A stretch of DNA of 64,000 bases from Parvularcula sp039818345 (GTDB taxonomy: Bacteria > Pseudomonadota > Alphaproteobacteria > Caulobacterales > Parvularculaceae): the NCBI GenBank assembly GCA_039818345.1, contig JBCBUC010000021.1:1-64000 (forward strand), in the 5' to 3' direction. The notes below the pieces were generated by a model. The model was given only the letters and a program-made list of their open reading frames with translations, was not told where the DNA came from and ran no database searches. The position numbers were made by a program, and so were the translations under genes. Below, piece by piece: positions 33,383-42,995 of the stretch. Numbering within the stretch: position 1 is the stretch's first letter; every line of letters starts with the position of its first letter.

Positions 33383-36028
33383 ATGACCCAGACCGTCAAT
33401 GATATCCGCCGTGCGTTTTTGAGCTTTTTTGAGGGCCGTGATCACCTCGCGCTGCCGTCGGCGCCGCTATTACCGCAGTCCGATCCGACATTGCTGTTCG
33501 TCAACGCAGGCATGGTGCCCTTCAAGAACATCTTCACCGGCAAGGAGACGCCGCCAGGGCCGCGGGCGACCACATCGCAGAAATGTGTGCGCGCTGGCGG
33601 AAAGCACAATGACCTCGATAATGTGGGGTACACGGCGCGGCACCACACTTTTTTTGAGATGCTCGGGAATTTTTCCTTCGGCGATTATTTCAAAGAAGAG
33701 GCCATCGATGCTGCATGGAGCCTCGTGACGAAAGAGTACGGCATCGACCCCTCCAAGCTGCTGGTCACGGTCTACCACACTGATGAGGAGGCCGCTGGGT
33801 ATTGGAGAAAGATTGCAGGGTTACCGGACGACAGGATCATCCGTATTACCACATCAGATAATTTTTGGTCGATGGGTGACACTGGGCCTTGTGGTCCGTG
33901 TTCAGAGATCTTTTATGATCACGGCGAGGATATTCCCGGCGGACCACCAGGCAGCCCCGACGAAGATGGCGACCGGTTTATTGAGATCTGGAACCTCGTC
34001 TTTATGCAGTTTGATCAGCAGCCGGGCGGCGAGCGCGTCGAACTTCCCAAGCCCTCGATTGACACCGGCATGGGGCTTGAGCGGATCGCTGCGGTCTTGC
34101 AGGGCGTTCACTCCAATTATGAGATCGATCTTTTCCGTAAACTGATCGGTATGTCAGCCGAATTCACGGGCCGTCCTGAAGCTGGTGAAGATGCGGCAGC
34201 GCACCGGGTGATCGCTGATCACTTACGCTCCTCTGCCTTTTTGATTGCCGATGGGGTGACGCCCTCGAATGAGGGGCGCGGCTACGTCCTCAGGCGGATC
34301 ATGCGCCGGGCGATGCGCTATGCTGCCAGTCTTGGCGCCAAAGAGCCGCTGATGCATCGTCTCGTTCCGACGCTTGTGGCGGAAATGGGTGGTCAGTATG
34401 GAGAGCTCCTTCGGGCCGAAAAGCTGATCACGGACACGTTGCGGCTTGAGGAGGAAAAATTTGCTGGTCTCCTCGATCGGGGCCTCAAGCTCTTGTCGGA
34501 AGAGACCGCAAAGCTTGGCAACGGCGGCGTGCTTCCTGGGGAAGCTGCATTCAAGCTCTACGACACTTATGGGTTTCCGCTCGATCTGACCGAAGACGCG
34601 TTGCGACGCGATGGTTTTCGTCTTGATACAGAAGGATTTGAGGCGGCAATGCAGGCGCAAAAGGAGCGTGCCCGGGCGAGCAGCCAGTTTGCTGGCCAGG
34701 CCGGTGACGACAAGCTCTGGTATGATTTGGCTGATGAGCTTGGCCCCACCGAGTTCACTGGCTACAGCCAGCTCAGAACGGCAGGGCAGGTCACCGCCAT
34801 CGTCAAAGACGGGGCGCGTGTGGATATGGCATCGGCTGGTGATGAGATCATGTTCCTCAGCAACCAAACGCCCTTTTACGCAGAAAGCGGGGGGCAGTGC
34901 GGCGATGCGGGCCAGGCGGCCGTCGAAGATGGCGCGCGACTGGTCGTCACCGACACCAAAAAGAAGCATGGCCTCTTTATCCATGTCGCTGAAGTGATCG
35001 AAGGCACACTGAGGATCAATGATGAAATTGATCAGCGTGTTGATGGCGAGCGGCGCGCCAAGGTCAAGAGTAACCATTCCGCGACGCACCTCGTGCACGC
35101 CGCTTTACGTCATGTGCTTGGCGAGCATGTGACGCAAAAAGGCAGCTTTGTTGGGCCTGATAGTTTCCGATTCGATTTTTCTCATCACCAGGGCATGACC
35201 AGAGAAGAGATCGATGCGGTCGAGGCCGAGGTGAATGCAATTATTCGTCAGAATGCCGAGGGCCATGTGGCTCTTATGCCCTATGACGACGCGATTGAAG
35301 CAGGCGCGATGGCGCTCTTTGGTGAGAAATACGATGACGAGGTGCGGGTGTTGAGCCTCGGACAGGCGCTCAATGACAATAAGCCGTACTCGGTTGAACT
35401 CTGCGGCGGCACCCATGTTGACCGGTCGGGTGATATCGCGCTCTTTGTGATCACGTCGGAAGGCGCCGTGGCGTCGGGTATCCGGCGGATCGAAGCGGTG
35501 ACAGGCGAGGCAGCGCGGTCCTATTTCAAAGATCAAACGGCGGCCGCAATGAACGCGGCTGGCGCGCTCAAGACCAAGCCGGAAAAGCTCAACGAACGGA
35601 TCGCTGCTCTTCAAGACGAGAAAAAGGCGCTCGAGAAACAGCTCGTTGAGGCCCGCAAAAAAGCGGCAATGGGCGGCGGCGCACCAAAGGCTGAGGACAT
35701 TGGCGGCGTCTTTGTCACCGCCGCTGTGCTTGATGGTGTTCCGTCTAAGGAACTACGCGGGTTGATTGCCGATGCGCTGAAGGCCAATGATAACGCTGTC
35801 GCGGCTTTTGTATCATCGAACGACGGTAAAGCATCAGTGTCGGTCGGCGTGAAGGGAGTAACCGACACGCTGCCGGCGCCAGAGCTCGTGCGGCTCGCTG
35901 TCGAAGCCTTGGGCGGTAAAGGCGGAGGCGGAAAACCAGACCTCGCGCATGGCGGCGGGCCAGACGTTGCCCAGGCGGATGCTGCGGTGGAGGCGATCAA
36001 AGGCCGTATCGCGGAGGCGCGCGGATAG
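33383..36028 (+). CDS. alaS: alanyl-tRNA synthetase
   Basis: Charges tRNA-Ala in the cytosol. At 881 residues it is full length. It begins with the DIRRAFLSFFEGRDH N-terminal catalytic part, has PLFVNAGM-like TLLFVNAGMVPFKN (about 30-43), the editing-domain HSATHLVHAAL zinc histidines near residue 566, CGGTHV near 673, and a C-terminal DHHA1-type domain rich in Gly. The GTG or ATG choice is clear: ATG 33383 precedes the conserved start. Its substrate tRNA-Ala(TGC) lies at 10257-10332. Confidence 0.98.
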   Translation: MTQTVNDIRRAFLSFFEGRDHLALPSAPLLPQSDPTLLFVNAGMVPFKNIFTGKETPPGPRATTSQKCVRAGGKHNDLDNVGYTARHHTFFEMLGNFSFGDYFKEEAIDAAWSLVTKEYGIDPSKLLVTVYHTDEEAAGYWRKIAGLPDDRIIRITTSDNFWSMGDTGPCGPCSEIFYDHGEDIPGGPPGSPDEDGDRFIEIWNLVFMQFDQQPGGERVELPKPSIDTGMGLERIAAVLQGVHSNYEIDLFRKLIGMSAEFTGRPEAGEDAAAHRVIADHLRSSAFLIADGVTPSNEGRGYVLRRIMRRAMRYAASLGAKEPLMHRLVPTLVAEMGGQYGELLRAEKLITDTLRLEEEKFAGLLDRGLKLLSEETAKLGNGGVLPGEAAFKLYDTYGFPLDLTEDALRRDGFRLDTEGFEAAMQAQKERARASSQFAGQAGDDKLWYDLADELGPTEFTGYSQLRTAGQVTAIVKDGARVDMASAGDEIMFLSNQTPFYAESGGQCGDAGQAAVEDGARLVVTDTKKKHGLFIHVAEVIEGTLRINDEIDQRVDGERRAKVKSNHSATHLVHAALRHVLGEHVTQKGSFVGPDSFRFDFSHHQGMTREEIDAVEAEVNAIIRQNAEGHVALMPYDDAIEAGAMALFGEKYDDEVRVLSLGQALNDNKPYSVELCGGTHVDRSGDIALFVITSEGAVASGIRRIEAVTGEAARSYFKDQTAAAMNAAGALKTKPEKLNERIAALQDEKKALEKQLVEARKKAAMGGGAPKAEDIGGVFVTAAVLDGVPSKELRGLIADALKANDNAVAAFVSSNDGKASVSVGVKGVTDTLPAPELVRLAVEALGGKGGGGKPDLAHGGGPDVAQADAAVEAIKGRIAEARG

Positions 36029-36528
36029 CGGTTCATCCAGGACCGGTCAGCAAACCAACCTCAAGTCACTGGGGGGTAGGCGTTACTCTGCCATCAGATG
36101 ATTGGCGGGCGCTTTGTTGGCGTCCAACGGAAGGAATGCTGCGCGAGGTGCGGAACTTGTCACCCGTCTCCTGTTGGATTGCGCGGCACTCTGGGGCCCG
36201 CATAACGTGCTCCTAAACATAGAGTTCTACTCGATCCGCAGGAATTTTCGATACGCTGTCGGGAAGGGGACCATTGAGGAATGTCGGCTTGAATAAGTGC
36301 GGGTTCGTAGCGGCTCTCTGATGATTCACGACAGAGTTTCGCGCCCGGTCATTTGAGCGAGAGTTCCGGTCTGACAAGCTCCTGAGGCGTGCATCAGCAT
36401 TTCAGCGGGCATGCCGCATTCCCAACGCGACGCAGATTGTCGCTGCCGCTCGATCACACAGCGATGCCCTCGCATTCACCGCCACTTTGTGGTAGTGACA
36501 CATGGCATGCCACTAACGGGAGTGAACC
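36029..36528. other. 500-base intergenic stretch
   Basis: No gene can be supported. A 64-codon plus frame (36102-36296, TTG start) and a short frame with CARCGTC are present, but neither has a ribosome binding site or a known family. I saw no tRNA, terminator or repeat. It may be remains of a lost gene. Confidence 0.4.
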
Positions 36529-37368
36529 ATGGATGTGTCCACCGCCAAAGCCGTCGTCTTTGGTCTATTCGTGGCAATCTGCTTGCTTGAAGTGTGGAGG
36601 GGCGGTTTTCTGCGTAAGACCGGCCAGCGACCAGGCGATTTATCAGCCGATGCGACCGCCTATGTGGTTCTCTCTTTTCTCGTGGTGCCAGGCATTTTTG
36701 TCGTTGTGAACGCAGGGCTGAGCGTATTGATCCCCGAGGCGTCAGGCGCTTGGGCGCACTGGCCCTTTTTGCTGCAGCTTCTCATGCTCGCGATCTTTGA
36801 CGACATGATGCAGTATTGGTGGCACCGCGCCTCGCACACCTTCCCGCAGCTCTATGGACTTCACCGTGGGCATCACGAGGCTGGCTATATGTCTGTACGG
36901 ATCGTTTACCGCAACAATGCCTTTTATTATGCGTTGATGCCGTCGATCTGGTTTTCTGCGGCGCTCGTCTATATGGGCTTCGGCTGGTCCTACGCGCTCT
37001 TTTTGATCGTCAAGCAAAGCGTGATTTTTGGCGCTCATTCTGACCTCAAATGGGACCGCTTTCTCTACACCACGCCATGGCTGAGCCCGGTTGCCTGGGT
37101 CGTGGAGCGTGTCATTTCAACGCCGTCGACGCATTTCATGCATCATGGCAAACACCTCGCTGATGGTGTCACCCACTACAAAGGTAATTTCGGCAACCTC
37201 TTCTTTTTGTGGGACGTGATCTTTGGAACAGCCAAGATCACGCGTCAGTATCCAGAGAAATTCGGTACCGAAAATCTCGCGCCTGTGTCCTGGCAACGGC
37301 AAATTCTGTCACCGCGCGGGGCAGGGGTCGCCTCCGACAACTCTGAGGGCCTGCAACCCGCCGAGTGA
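36529..37368 (+). CDS. sterol desaturase / fatty acid hydroxylase family membrane protein
   Basis: A 279-residue di-iron membrane oxygenase. Its histidine clusters are in family order: HRASH (about 103-107), LHRGHH (about 114-119) and THFMHHGKH (about 203-211), set among four to five membrane helices (about 6-22, 43-66, 82-98, 137-162). Members hydroxylate or desaturate lipids, sterols or carotenoids. The C-terminal 40 residues are polar. Monocistronic; the next gene starts 59 bases later. The substrate cannot be read from the sequence. Confidence 0.9.
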   Translation: MDVSTAKAVVFGLFVAICLLEVWRGGFLRKTGQRPGDLSADATAYVVLSFLVVPGIFVVVNAGLSVLIPEASGAWAHWPFLLQLLMLAIFDDMMQYWWHRASHTFPQLYGLHRGHHEAGYMSVRIVYRNNAFYYALMPSIWFSAALVYMGFGWSYALFLIVKQSVIFGAHSDLKWDRFLYTTPWLSPVAWVVERVISTPSTHFMHHGKHLADGVTHYKGNFGNLFFLWDVIFGTAKITRQYPEKFGTENLAPVSWQRQILSPRGAGVASDNSEGLQPAE

Positions 37369-37426
37369 CCTTGGCTTCCTGCGCCCACCGCGCTAGCGGC
37401 CCTCCTTGAGATCAAGGAGACGCCCG

Positions 37427-38971
37427 ATGACCATCGACCACAAAGTTCGCGCCCACCCGTCCAAGGACAAGCTCGCCCGTGAAGAGCAGCTGGCCTGGAA
37501 GATTGCGGAGGTTGCGGCCGATGCCGTTGAGCCTGACGCTGAAGCAACGGACATGGTGATCAACCGGATCATCGATAACGCGTCGGTGGCCATCGCCTCG
37601 ATCAATCGCGGGCCGATCAAGACGGCACGGGCACAAGCGCTGGCCCATCCCCGGGCGGGGGGTGCGACCCTTTTCGGCCTGCCGGCCGATCAAGGCGTGG
37701 CAGCAGAATGGGCTGCTTGGGCGAACGGCACCGCGGTGCGCGAGCTTGATTTTCACGACACGTTTTTGGCGGCGGACTATTCCCACCCCGGTGATAACAT
37801 TCCGCCGGTTTTGGCGGTTGCTCAGCAGAAGGAGCGCTCGGGCGCGGATCTTTTGCGCGGTATCCTGACGGGTTACGAAATCCAGGTCGCGCTTGTTAAA
37901 GGCATCTGTCTGCACGAACACAAGATCGATCACATTGCGCATATCGGACCGTCTGCGTCCGCAGCCGTCGGCACCCTGATGGGTCTCCCGTCGGAGGTGA
38001 TCTTCCAAGCGGTGCAGCAGGCGCTTCATTGCACGGTGACGACCCGCCAATCCCGCAAAGGAGAGATCAGCTCCTGGAAAGCCTTCGCCCCAGCTTATGC
38101 TGGTAAACAGGCAATTGAGGCGGTTGACCGAGCCATGCGCGGCGAGGGTGCTCCGTCCCCGATCTATGAAGGTGAAGACTCGATCATCAGCTTTATTCTC
38201 AATGGCCGGACAGCGCGCGATCAGGGCGGCAGCCCCTATGATCCGACCTACACGATCCCGCTTCCTGGGGCGGGTGAGGCGAAGCGCCAGATCCTCGACA
38301 CCTACACCAAAGAGCACTCAGCGGAGTATCAAAGCCAAGCGCTGATCGATCTTGCTTTCGATATGGGGCCGAAGATCCGTGATGCAGGCGGCTTTGATCA
38401 GGTGAAATCGATTGTTCTGCACACCTCGCACCACACCCATTACGTGATTGGCACGGGCTCCGGTGATCCGCAAAAGATGGACCCGCAAGCAAGCCGTGAA
38501 ACGCTTGATCACTCGATCATGTATATCTTCGCGGTGGCGCTTCAGGATGGTGCTTGGCACCATGTTCAGTCCTACGCGCCTGAACGCGCGCAGCGCGAGG
38601 ACACGGTTCGGCTCTGGCATAAAGTGGAGACCACGGAGGATCCTGAATGGACCCGTCGCTACCACAGCCATGACCCCTCCGAGAAAGCCTTCGGTGCCAA
38701 GGTCGTTGTCACCATGGAAGACGGCACCGTGCTTGAGGATGAGAAGGCTGTGGCTAACGCCCACCCGCTCGGTGCACGGCCTTTTGTCCGAGAGCACTAT
38801 ATCGGCAAATTCCGGACCCTGACCGAAGGGATCATTGACGCTGCCGAAGCAGAGCGTTTCCTCGACATGGTCCAGAACCTGCCCAACCTCTCAGCCGCCG
38901 ATGTTCGCACACTCAACCCCCTCGTCGACATGGCGAAAATTGAGACGAACACGGCCCAGGGCCTCTTTTAA
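37427..38971 (+). CDS. prpD: 2-methylcitrate dehydratase
   Basis: Dehydrates 2-methylcitrate to 2-methylaconitate in propionate breakdown. At 514 residues it is in the range of the MmgE/PrpD family. Motifs include the ELDFHDTFLAADYSHPGDNIPPVLAVAQ region (about 106-135) and DYHDR-like C-terminal DHSIMYIFAVALQDG. ATG 37427 has AAGGAG eight bases upstream. prpB and prpC follow within 5 kb, but with other genes between them. Confidence 0.94.
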   Translation: MTIDHKVRAHPSKDKLAREEQLAWKIAEVAADAVEPDAEATDMVINRIIDNASVAIASINRGPIKTARAQALAHPRAGGATLFGLPADQGVAAEWAAWANGTAVRELDFHDTFLAADYSHPGDNIPPVLAVAQQKERSGADLLRGILTGYEIQVALVKGICLHEHKIDHIAHIGPSASAAVGTLMGLPSEVIFQAVQQALHCTVTTRQSRKGEISSWKAFAPAYAGKQAIEAVDRAMRGEGAPSPIYEGEDSIISFILNGRTARDQGGSPYDPTYTIPLPGAGEAKRQILDTYTKEHSAEYQSQALIDLAFDMGPKIRDAGGFDQVKSIVLHTSHHTHYVIGTGSGDPQKMDPQASRETLDHSIMYIFAVALQDGAWHHVQSYAPERAQREDTVRLWHKVETTEDPEWTRRYHSHDPSEKAFGAKVVVTMEDGTVLEDEKAVANAHPLGARPFVREHYIGKFRTLTEGIIDAAEAERFLDMVQNLPNLSAADVRTLNPLVDMAKIETNTAQGLF

Positions 38972-39009
38972 GAGTGAACAGCGAGTGGTCAGTTCGCGCT
39001 GGCCCCTCG

Positions 39010-39420
39010 CTACTGCTTCGGCTGCACGGCCCGAACAAGAAGCCACAAAACAACGATCGCCGCTCCCAAGGCGGCGACTTGGAGCGCGCTGATACCTAGG
39101 GTCGTGTAACCCAGCGTGTTGGCCGCGTAGAGCGAGCCAGCGTCGAGCAGAGCGGTCAAGAAAACCAGCAAGGCCGGTTGGCCACGGTGTAGCAGCGTCT
39201 GGAAAAACGCCAAAAGCAAGAGAATGCTGGACATAGCAAGGAGCGCCGCCGGTAAAATACCGGCATCAGCATAGCTCGTGATCAGCGGATCAGCGCCCGA
39301 CAGAAGATCATAGACGTAAGGGTTGGTGAATGACGCTGTGTAGAGCGCTGGAACGATAAAATGCGCCGGCAGCGCCAATAATACGAGGAGCGCAACGAAC
39401 ACTCGGCCAATAAAACGCAT
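39010..39420 (-). CDS. hypothetical membrane protein between prpD and prpB
   Basis: A 136-residue protein on the opposite strand to its prp neighbours, with membrane segments at about 4-25, 55-78, 83-105 and 110-132. Family not recognised; it resembles generic four-helix DUF proteins. ATG 39420 follows GGGGA by six bases; the longer frame to 39459 reaches the prpB promoter region. Its orientation splits the propionate cluster. Confidence 0.68.
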   Translation of the reverse strand: MRFIGRVFVALLVLLALPAHFIVPALYTASFTNPYVYDLLSGADPLITSYADAGILPAALLAMSSILLLLAFFQTLLHRGQPALLVFLTALLDAGSLYAANTLGYTTLGISALQVAALGAAIVVLWLLVRAVQPKQ

Positions 39421-39557
39421 TGAAATTCCCCAGGTCTTCAGTTGCTCCTCCCATGCCATAGATCAATCAACGCGCCCAGAGCGAAAGCTTACACGCAGGT
39501 GTGGACAGTCCGGGCGCCGAGCGCGAAACGGCTTCTAGCTACAAAAAGGATCCCGCC

Positions 39558-40469
39558 ATGCTGTTCACCACCAAATCTGCAGCGCAAAAGCGCGTCGATC
39601 TCCGCACGATGCTCAGCGATGGCCAGCTCCACGCCTTTCCCGGCGCCTTCAACCCGCTCTGTGCCCAAGCGATTGAACGAAAGGGATTTGACGGCGTTTA
39701 TGCGTCGGGGGCAGTGATTGCGGCTGACCTTTGCCTTCCTGATGTTGGCATCGCCAATCAGGACGAATTCGTGACCCGCGGCAGGCAGATCGCCCGCGTC
39801 ACCGACCTTCCCACCATTATTGATATCGATACTGGGTTTGGCGAACCAATGTCCGCCGCCCGTTCGATCCGTTTGATGGAAGAAGCAGGTCTTTCGGCTT
39901 GTCATATCGAAGACCAAGTGATGCCGAAGCGCTGTGGTCACCTCGACGGCAAAGAGGTGGTGGAAAAGGAGGCAATGGTGCAGCGGATCAGGGCCGCTGT
40001 GGCAGGACGGCTCGACAGCAACTTCGTGCTAATCGCTCGGTCTGATGCGCGGGCGGTTGAAGGCCTCGACCAAGCCATTGATCGGATGAAAGCCTATGTC
40101 GATGCCGGCGCCGACATGATCTTCCCTGAGGCGCTGAAAGACGAAAAAGAGTTCGAGATCGTCCGCGAGGCGCTCGATGTGCCTTTGCTCGCGAACATGA
40201 CCGAGTTCGGAAAATCGCGTCTCTTCAGCCGGTCCGAACTAGAGGGTTTGGGCTATAATGTCGTGATTTATCCAGTCACCACGCTGCGGCTAGCGATGGG
40301 CGAGGCGCTGCGCGGTCTCGATCATATCAAGGCCTATGGTGATCAAAATGGCATCCTCGACAAGATGCAGCATCGCCGGGATCTCTATGATTTGCTGCGG
40401 TACGAGGACTACAACGCCTTTGACCAAGACCTCTTCAATTTTGACGTGGTCGACACACCGCAAACATGA
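39558..40469 (+). CDS. prpB: methylisocitrate lyase
   Basis: Cleaves 2-methylisocitrate to succinate and pyruvate. The 303-residue protein has the isocitrate-lyase-family active-site loop as KRCGHLDGKE (about 121-130, catalytic Cys), DIDTGFGEP near 84-92 that binds Mg, and RSDARAVEG near 167. ATG 39558 has AAAGGA eight bases upstream. Its stop overlaps the next gene (ATGA). Together with prpC and prpD it covers the 2-methylcitrate cycle except the aconitase step. Confidence 0.95.
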   Translation: MLFTTKSAAQKRVDLRTMLSDGQLHAFPGAFNPLCAQAIERKGFDGVYASGAVIAADLCLPDVGIANQDEFVTRGRQIARVTDLPTIIDIDTGFGEPMSAARSIRLMEEAGLSACHIEDQVMPKRCGHLDGKEVVEKEAMVQRIRAAVAGRLDSNFVLIARSDARAVEGLDQAIDRMKAYVDAGADMIFPEALKDEKEFEIVREALDVPLLANMTEFGKSRLFSRSELEGLGYNVVIYPVTTLRLAMGEALRGLDHIKAYGDQNGILDKMQHRRDLYDLLRYEDYNAFDQDLFNFDVVDTPQT

Positions 40470-40816
40470 CCGATGCGCCAAGGGCTCGGTTGCCCGAGCC
40501 GCCTTATTACGTGGTGATCTTCACCAGTGAAAAGACAGGCGATGACGCCGCTGGATACGCCGATGCAGCCCAACGCATGGTGGATCTTGCGGAGACGATG
40601 CCGGGCTTTCTTGGTTTTCGTTCGGCGACCGGCAGCGATGGCTTGGGTATCACCGTAAGCTATTGGCGTTCGGAGGAGGATATCGCACGCTGGCGGGCGC
40701 ATCCTGAGCACGCGAGCGCGATCGGGTCGGGCAAGGCACAATGGTATAGCTGGTATGAAAGCGTGACAGCAAAAGTCGATCGGGTGGTTCATCATCACTT
40801 ACCCAAGGCCCCATGA
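40466..40816 (+). CDS. antibiotic biosynthesis monooxygenase (ABM) fold protein
   Basis: A 116-residue dimeric ferredoxin-like protein. YYVVIFTSEKTG, MPGFLGFRSATG and VSYWRSEEDIARWRAHPEH (about 73-91) are the ABM-type pattern. Such proteins include small heme-degrading or quinone-modifying monooxygenases, but most are of unknown function. Coupled to prpB by a four-base overlap, and its end overlaps the frame that precedes the OmpA gene. Confidence 0.86.
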   Translation: MTDAPRARLPEPPYYVVIFTSEKTGDDAAGYADAAQRMVDLAETMPGFLGFRSATGSDGLGITVSYWRSEEDIARWRAHPEHASAIGSGKAQWYSWYESVTAKVDRVVHHHLPKAP

Positions 40817-40869
40817 GGCCTTTTTGCTGCCGCGTTCGCGCGCTACAGTCTCACGGCGTGGAGGTATGG

Positions 40870-41292
40870 ATGGCGATCAAATCTTTTGGGGCGGCAATGG
40901 TTTTGTTGATGGCATCAGCGGCTGCCCAGCCCCTGGACGTCGTCAAAGAGCCCATCGAGCCGATCGAGACGACGGTCTTTTTTGACTATGGTCGGAATGA
41001 CTTAGGCCCCGCAGGGCTGCTGCTCGTTCGCGAGATTGGCGGACGTGCGTTGGCGGCAGGCTACACCAAGGTGCGTGTCGAAGGCCATGCCGATGCTGCT
41101 GGCCCGAAGTCTCAAAACCTCACAACCGGTGAGGAGCGTGCCAAGGCTGTGGCCTCTGAATTGATCAAGGCAGGCTTCCGCGCGCGCCATGTGGAAGTGA
41201 CGTCAGCGGGCGAATCCAAGCCCTTACGCACACACGAAGACGAACGCAGCGAACCCCTCAACCGCCGGGCGGAGTTGGTTTTTATCCCTTAG
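40870..41292 (+). CDS. OmpA-C-like peptidoglycan-binding protein
   Basis: A 140-residue exported protein: signal peptide 1-19 (cut after ASAAA), then an OmpA-C domain from TVFFDYGRNDL through VRVEGHADAAG (about 70-80) to the ending LNRRAELVFIP, where the Asp and Arg residues bind diaminopimelate. It would sit in the periplasm on peptidoglycan. ATG 40870 has GGAGG six bases upstream; the longer frame to 40813 has no signal. Its place between prpB and prpC is unusual. Confidence 0.88.
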   Translation: MAIKSFGAAMVLLMASAAAQPLDVVKEPIEPIETTVFFDYGRNDLGPAGLLLVREIGGRALAAGYTKVRVEGHADAAGPKSQNLTTGEERAKAVASELIKAGFRARHVEVTSAGESKPLRTHEDERSEPLNRRAELVFIP

Positions 41293-41369
41293 AATTTATA
41301 ACGGGATCGCTCTCCCACCGGACGCTTCGTCGTGCTAGCGGCTGGCCCAAACAGATGAGGGAGTGCGTT

Positions 41370-42527
41370 ATGGCTGACGAGGTAAAATACGGTCTGGCTG
41401 GTGTTTTGGCTGATGACACCGCTGTTTCTAAAGTGGTGCCGGAGACAAATTCGCTGACCTATCGCGGCTATGCGGTGCAGGATCTGGCGGTCAACGGCAG
41501 TTTTGAAGAAACCGCCTACCTGATCTGGAACGGCGAGTTGCCAACGGCAGGGCAGCTTGAGGAATTCCGGGCTAAAGAACGCGCCGAACGCGGTATCTCT
41601 GAAGATCTTCATTACGTCATCCGTCGCTACAACCGCGATGCCCATCCGATGGACATGATCCGCAGCTCACTGAGCTTTGCCGGGCAAGAAGACAACAATG
41701 CCAATGCTGGGTCGGGGATGACGTCAGAAGGGTTCGACGCCCAAGGTCTTTATGACCTCAGTGTCAGGATGTATGCCCAGATCCCTGAGATGGTGGCGGC
41801 TGAGTATCGTCACAGAATTGGCGAGCGTCCGATTGAATCTGATCCTTCGCTGACTTGGTCCGAAAACTTCTTCAATATGTGCTTTGGTGAAGTGCCTGCT
41901 CCTGAAGTCGTCAAATGCTTCGATGTCTCTATGGTGCTTTATGCGGAGCATTCCTTTAATGCGTCAACGTTTGCCGCGCGCGTGATCGCATCGACAACAT
42001 CAGATATTTATTCGGCATGCGTCGGCGGCATCGGCGCATTGAAAGGGCCATTGCATGGCGGCGCCAATGAAGCTGTCATGCATATGCTGACCGAAGTGGC
42101 GGAGCCTGCGAACGCGAAGCAGTGGATGCTCACCGCCCTTGAAGAAAAGCGCAAAATCATGGGTTTCGGCCACCGCGTTTATCGCTCAGGCGACAGCCGT
42201 GTTCCAACCATGACGGACTATTTCAAAAAAATGGTCGAAGTGGTCGATACTGATGATGCGAAGAAGTACTGGGAGATGAGCCGGATCCTCGATGACACGA
42301 TGGTGGAGGCGAAGGGGATCTATCCCAACCTCGATTTCCCAGCGGGGCCTGCTTACTACCTTATGGGTTTCCCAATCCCGATGTTCACGCCACTTTTTGT
42401 GATGGCCAGAATTACGGGGTGGACAGCGCATATCATTGAGCAGCTCGGCAACAACAAGCTTATTCGTCCATTGTCGGCTTATGTCGGCGAAGCTCAACGC
42501 GAATTTGTTCCGATTGAAGAGCGTTAA
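41370..42527 (+). CDS. prpC: 2-methylcitrate synthase (citrate synthase family)
   Basis: Condenses propionyl-CoA with oxaloacetate. The 385 residues contain the citrate synthase motif GFGHRVYRSGDSR (about 266-278), the catalytic His in LKGPLHGGANE (about 227-237), and the Asp in DFPAGPAYY. It is shorter than the TCA enzyme, as PrpC is, and the prp neighbours support this. ATG 41370 has GAGGGAG seven bases before it; ATG 41355 does not. It could also act as a citrate synthase. Confidence 0.92.
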   Translation: MADEVKYGLAGVLADDTAVSKVVPETNSLTYRGYAVQDLAVNGSFEETAYLIWNGELPTAGQLEEFRAKERAERGISEDLHYVIRRYNRDAHPMDMIRSSLSFAGQEDNNANAGSGMTSEGFDAQGLYDLSVRMYAQIPEMVAAEYRHRIGERPIESDPSLTWSENFFNMCFGEVPAPEVVKCFDVSMVLYAEHSFNASTFAARVIASTTSDIYSACVGGIGALKGPLHGGANEAVMHMLTEVAEPANAKQWMLTALEEKRKIMGFGHRVYRSGDSRVPTMTDYFKKMVEVVDTDDAKKYWEMSRILDDTMVEAKGIYPNLDFPAGPAYYLMGFPIPMFTPLFVMARITGWTAHIIEQLGNNKLIRPLSAYVGEAQREFVPIEER

Positions 42528-42599
42528 ACCCCAACACGAAACCTGCCATTGGAATGGTGTTTTGATCCTCCGGCTCGGCTTTTTTAGGAAACCACATTA

Positions 42600-42995
42600 G
42601 TGAACACTCGTGCGTCTGTGCTCGGGCCTGATGGTCCAGCGGTCATTCTCTCTGGGCTTTGCCTGCTGCACTGTCTTGCGCTTCCGGTGCTCGCCTCGCT
42701 GGTGCCAGCATTCGGCGTTTTGTTTGACCACGAATGGCTTCACCGCGGCTTGGTTTTGCTTGCAGTCCCCTTCACCGTCACGGCGCTCTTGAACGGCGGT
42801 CTCAACCAACGCGCGGTGGTATTTGCAGTGGCCGCTCTCACAGGCCTCGCCTTGCTTGTGGCCGCGGTTTTTGTCGAAGCTTTTCATGATTGGGAGACAC
42901 CCATGACGGTGATCGGCGCGGTTGTTCTGGCCAGCGCGCATGTTTGGCGATGGCGTCTCCTTCACGTGAATCAAGCTGGCCGCGGCGCGTCGTGA
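42600..42995 (+). CDS. MerC-domain membrane protein
   Basis: A 131-residue membrane protein with four helices. GLCLLHCLALPVLASL near residue 19-34 holds the CxxxHC-type motif of MerC, which carries mercuric ions through the inner membrane. There is no merR, merT, merP or merA nearby, so mercury transport is unproven and the domain may serve another metal. Starts at GTG 42600; the stop overlaps the next start (GTGA). Confidence 0.82.
   Translation: MNTRASVLGPDGPAVILSGLCLLHCLALPVLASLVPAFGVLFDHEWLHRGLVLLAVPFTVTALLNGGLNQRAVVFAVAALTGLALLVAAVFVEAFHDWETPMTVIGAVVLASAHVWRWRLLHVNQAGRGAS

Noticed and set aside
34223..35098. Minus-strand frame of 291 codons opposite alaS
   Set aside because: Shadow of the synthetase coding strand; the residues resemble no protein family.
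36102..36296. 64-codon frame in the gap after alaS, first taken for a transposase remnant
   Set aside because: No residue pattern of IS5 or other transposases could be followed, and there are no terminal repeats.
37412..38317. Minus-strand frame of 301 codons opposite prpD
   Set aside because: Shadow of prpD, with biased composition and no start signal.
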